From Bacteroidetes bacterium 37-13 (GTDB lineage: Bacteria; Bacteroidota; Bacteroidia; Chitinophagales; LD1), in the NCBI GenBank assembly GCA_001897535.1, contig MKTC01000016.1:186958-250957 (forward strand): 64,000 bases of DNA. Direction: 5' to 3'. Each line of letters opens with the position of its first letter. Within the stretch, counting starts at the first letter, position 1. Positions 63,477 through 64,000 of this stretch are shown one piece after another. A program made the translations under genes and the position numbers. The notes under the pieces were generated by a model. That model was not told the DNA's origin. It ran no database searches and saw nothing but the letters and a program-made list of their open reading frames with translations.

Positions 63477-64000
63477 CTAATTGCCCAGCAAGCGCTTCAA
63501 CTCATTTAACTTAATGAGCGCTTCAATTGGCGTGAGCGTATTTACATCTAAAGCAGAAAGTGTTTCGCCTAAATTTTTCAATGTAGGGTCGGCAGTTTCA
63601 AAAATACTAAGTTGAAAAGATGGTGAAATATTTTTCACTTTTTGGCGTGTGTCATTATTCATTCTTTTACTTTCTAACTCTTGCAAAACTTCATTTGCGC
63701 GGTTTAAAACTGCCACAGGCATTCCGGCCATTTTCGCCACGTGAATACCAAAGCTGTGCTCGCTTCCGCCACTTTCTAACTTCCGCAGAAAAATAATTTT
63801 CCCCGCAGCTTCTTTCACCGTTACATGAAAATTTTCTATGCGTTTATATTTTCCTGCAAGCTCATTCAACTCGTGATAATGCGTGGCAAAAAGTGTTCGC
63901 GGGTGGGCGGTGGTGTTATTGTGTAGAAATTCTACAATACTCCATGCAATAGAAACGCCATCGTAAGTAGAAGTTCCTCTGCCAATTTCATCTAATAAAA
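63477..64000 (-). CDS. mutS: DNA mismatch repair protein MutS, C-terminal part (cut by window edge)
   Basis: The last 174 residues of MutS are present. They begin with the Walker B region LLDEIGRGTSTYDG, then LFATHYHELNEL, the HVTVKE segment, GSEHSFGIHVAKMAGMP and the helical C-terminal tail ending LNELKRLLGN. The ATPase domain couples mismatch binding to repair. The N-terminal mismatch-binding part lies beyond the right edge. It converges on the flavin reductase gene. Confidence 0.95.
   Translation of the reverse strand, partial: LLDEIGRGTSTYDGVSIAWSIVEFLHNNTTAHPRTLFATHYHELNELAGKYKRIENFHVTVKEAAGKIIFLRKLESGGSEHSFGIHVAKMAGMPVAVLNRANEVLQELESKRMNNDTRQKVKNISPSFQLSIFETADPTLKNLGETLSALDVNTLTPIEALIKLNELKRLLGN

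Noticed and set aside
1-64000. CRISPR arrays, prophage or defence island
   Set aside because: No regularly spaced repeats, cas-like genes, integrases or capsid genes were seen; the tail-fibre-like proteins stand alone behind signal peptides.

Overview
The window reads as chromosomal DNA from a member of the Bacteroidota, probably a free-living aerobic relative of the Chitinophagales or Saprospirales; the genus cannot be fixed from sequence alone. The evidence is a PorP/SprF protein of the type IX secretion system (T9SS), several secreted proteins with T9SS C-terminal sorting domains, an Omp28-like protein, a TonB receptor with an N-terminal carboxypeptidase-like domain, malate:quinone oxidoreductase, visibly AT-rich DNA, promoters of the Bacteroidota form TTTG-N18/19-TAnnTTTG, and an almost complete lack of Shine-Dalgarno sequences.

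Layout. 1-7.5 kb: the start of pgk (cut by the left edge), an endonuclease/phosphatase-fold protein, a UbiB-type kinase, PorP/SprF, an M1 peptidase and a small Cys-rich lipoprotein. 7.5-15.4 kb: a PIG-L deacetylase, YceI, an FAD oxidoreductase, pyrE and a Nudix gene whose start codons interlock, and a TonB receptor. 15.4-21.6 kb: a transaldolase-like aldolase, the SRP RNA, ychF, a SulP transporter with a beta-carbonic anhydrase, pdhB and tRNA-His. 21.7-29.2 kb: an S41 protease, a thioredoxin-fold protein, murI, two OmpH/Skp genes, a decayed toxin-antitoxin pair and dnaX, which is split at a run of ten A. 29.4-40.4 kb: T9SS cargo, a frameshifted S74 tail-fibre-like gene, thyA, mqo, a DivIC/FtsB-like gene, an LRR protein, two more T9SS cargo genes and a ceramidase-like membrane protein. 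40.5-48.7 kb: ettA and nuoIJKLMN. 48.8-57.6 kb: a Crp/Fnr regulator with a polytopic His-rich membrane protein, an MFS transporter, a zinc-dependent phospholipase C-like protein, a repeat-rich gap, a large tail-fibre/pyocin-knob-like secreted protein, and two divergent response-regulator genes. 57.6-64 kb: a sodium:solute symporter, a YjjG phosphatase, a flavin/NAD(P) reductase, a PlsB-like acyltransferase, a flavin reductase and the 3' part of mutS (cut by the right edge).

Most genes are housekeeping: respiration (mqo, nuo), nucleotide synthesis (pyrE, thyA), replication and repair (dnaX, mutS), envelope biogenesis (OmpH, murI, DivIC/FtsB-like, S41 protease) and protein targeting (SRP RNA). 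No CRISPR array, intact insertion sequence, prophage or defence island was seen. The most interesting points are small in scale: a probable programmed slip site in dnaX that would give gamma and tau products, a second homopolymer frameshift in an S74 gene, a toxin-antitoxin module caught while decaying, pyrE and thyA messages that look leaderless, a rare Shine-Dalgarno site in front of nuoI, a nuo cluster without A-H, and a non-phage secreted protein carrying a pyocin-knob-like segment.
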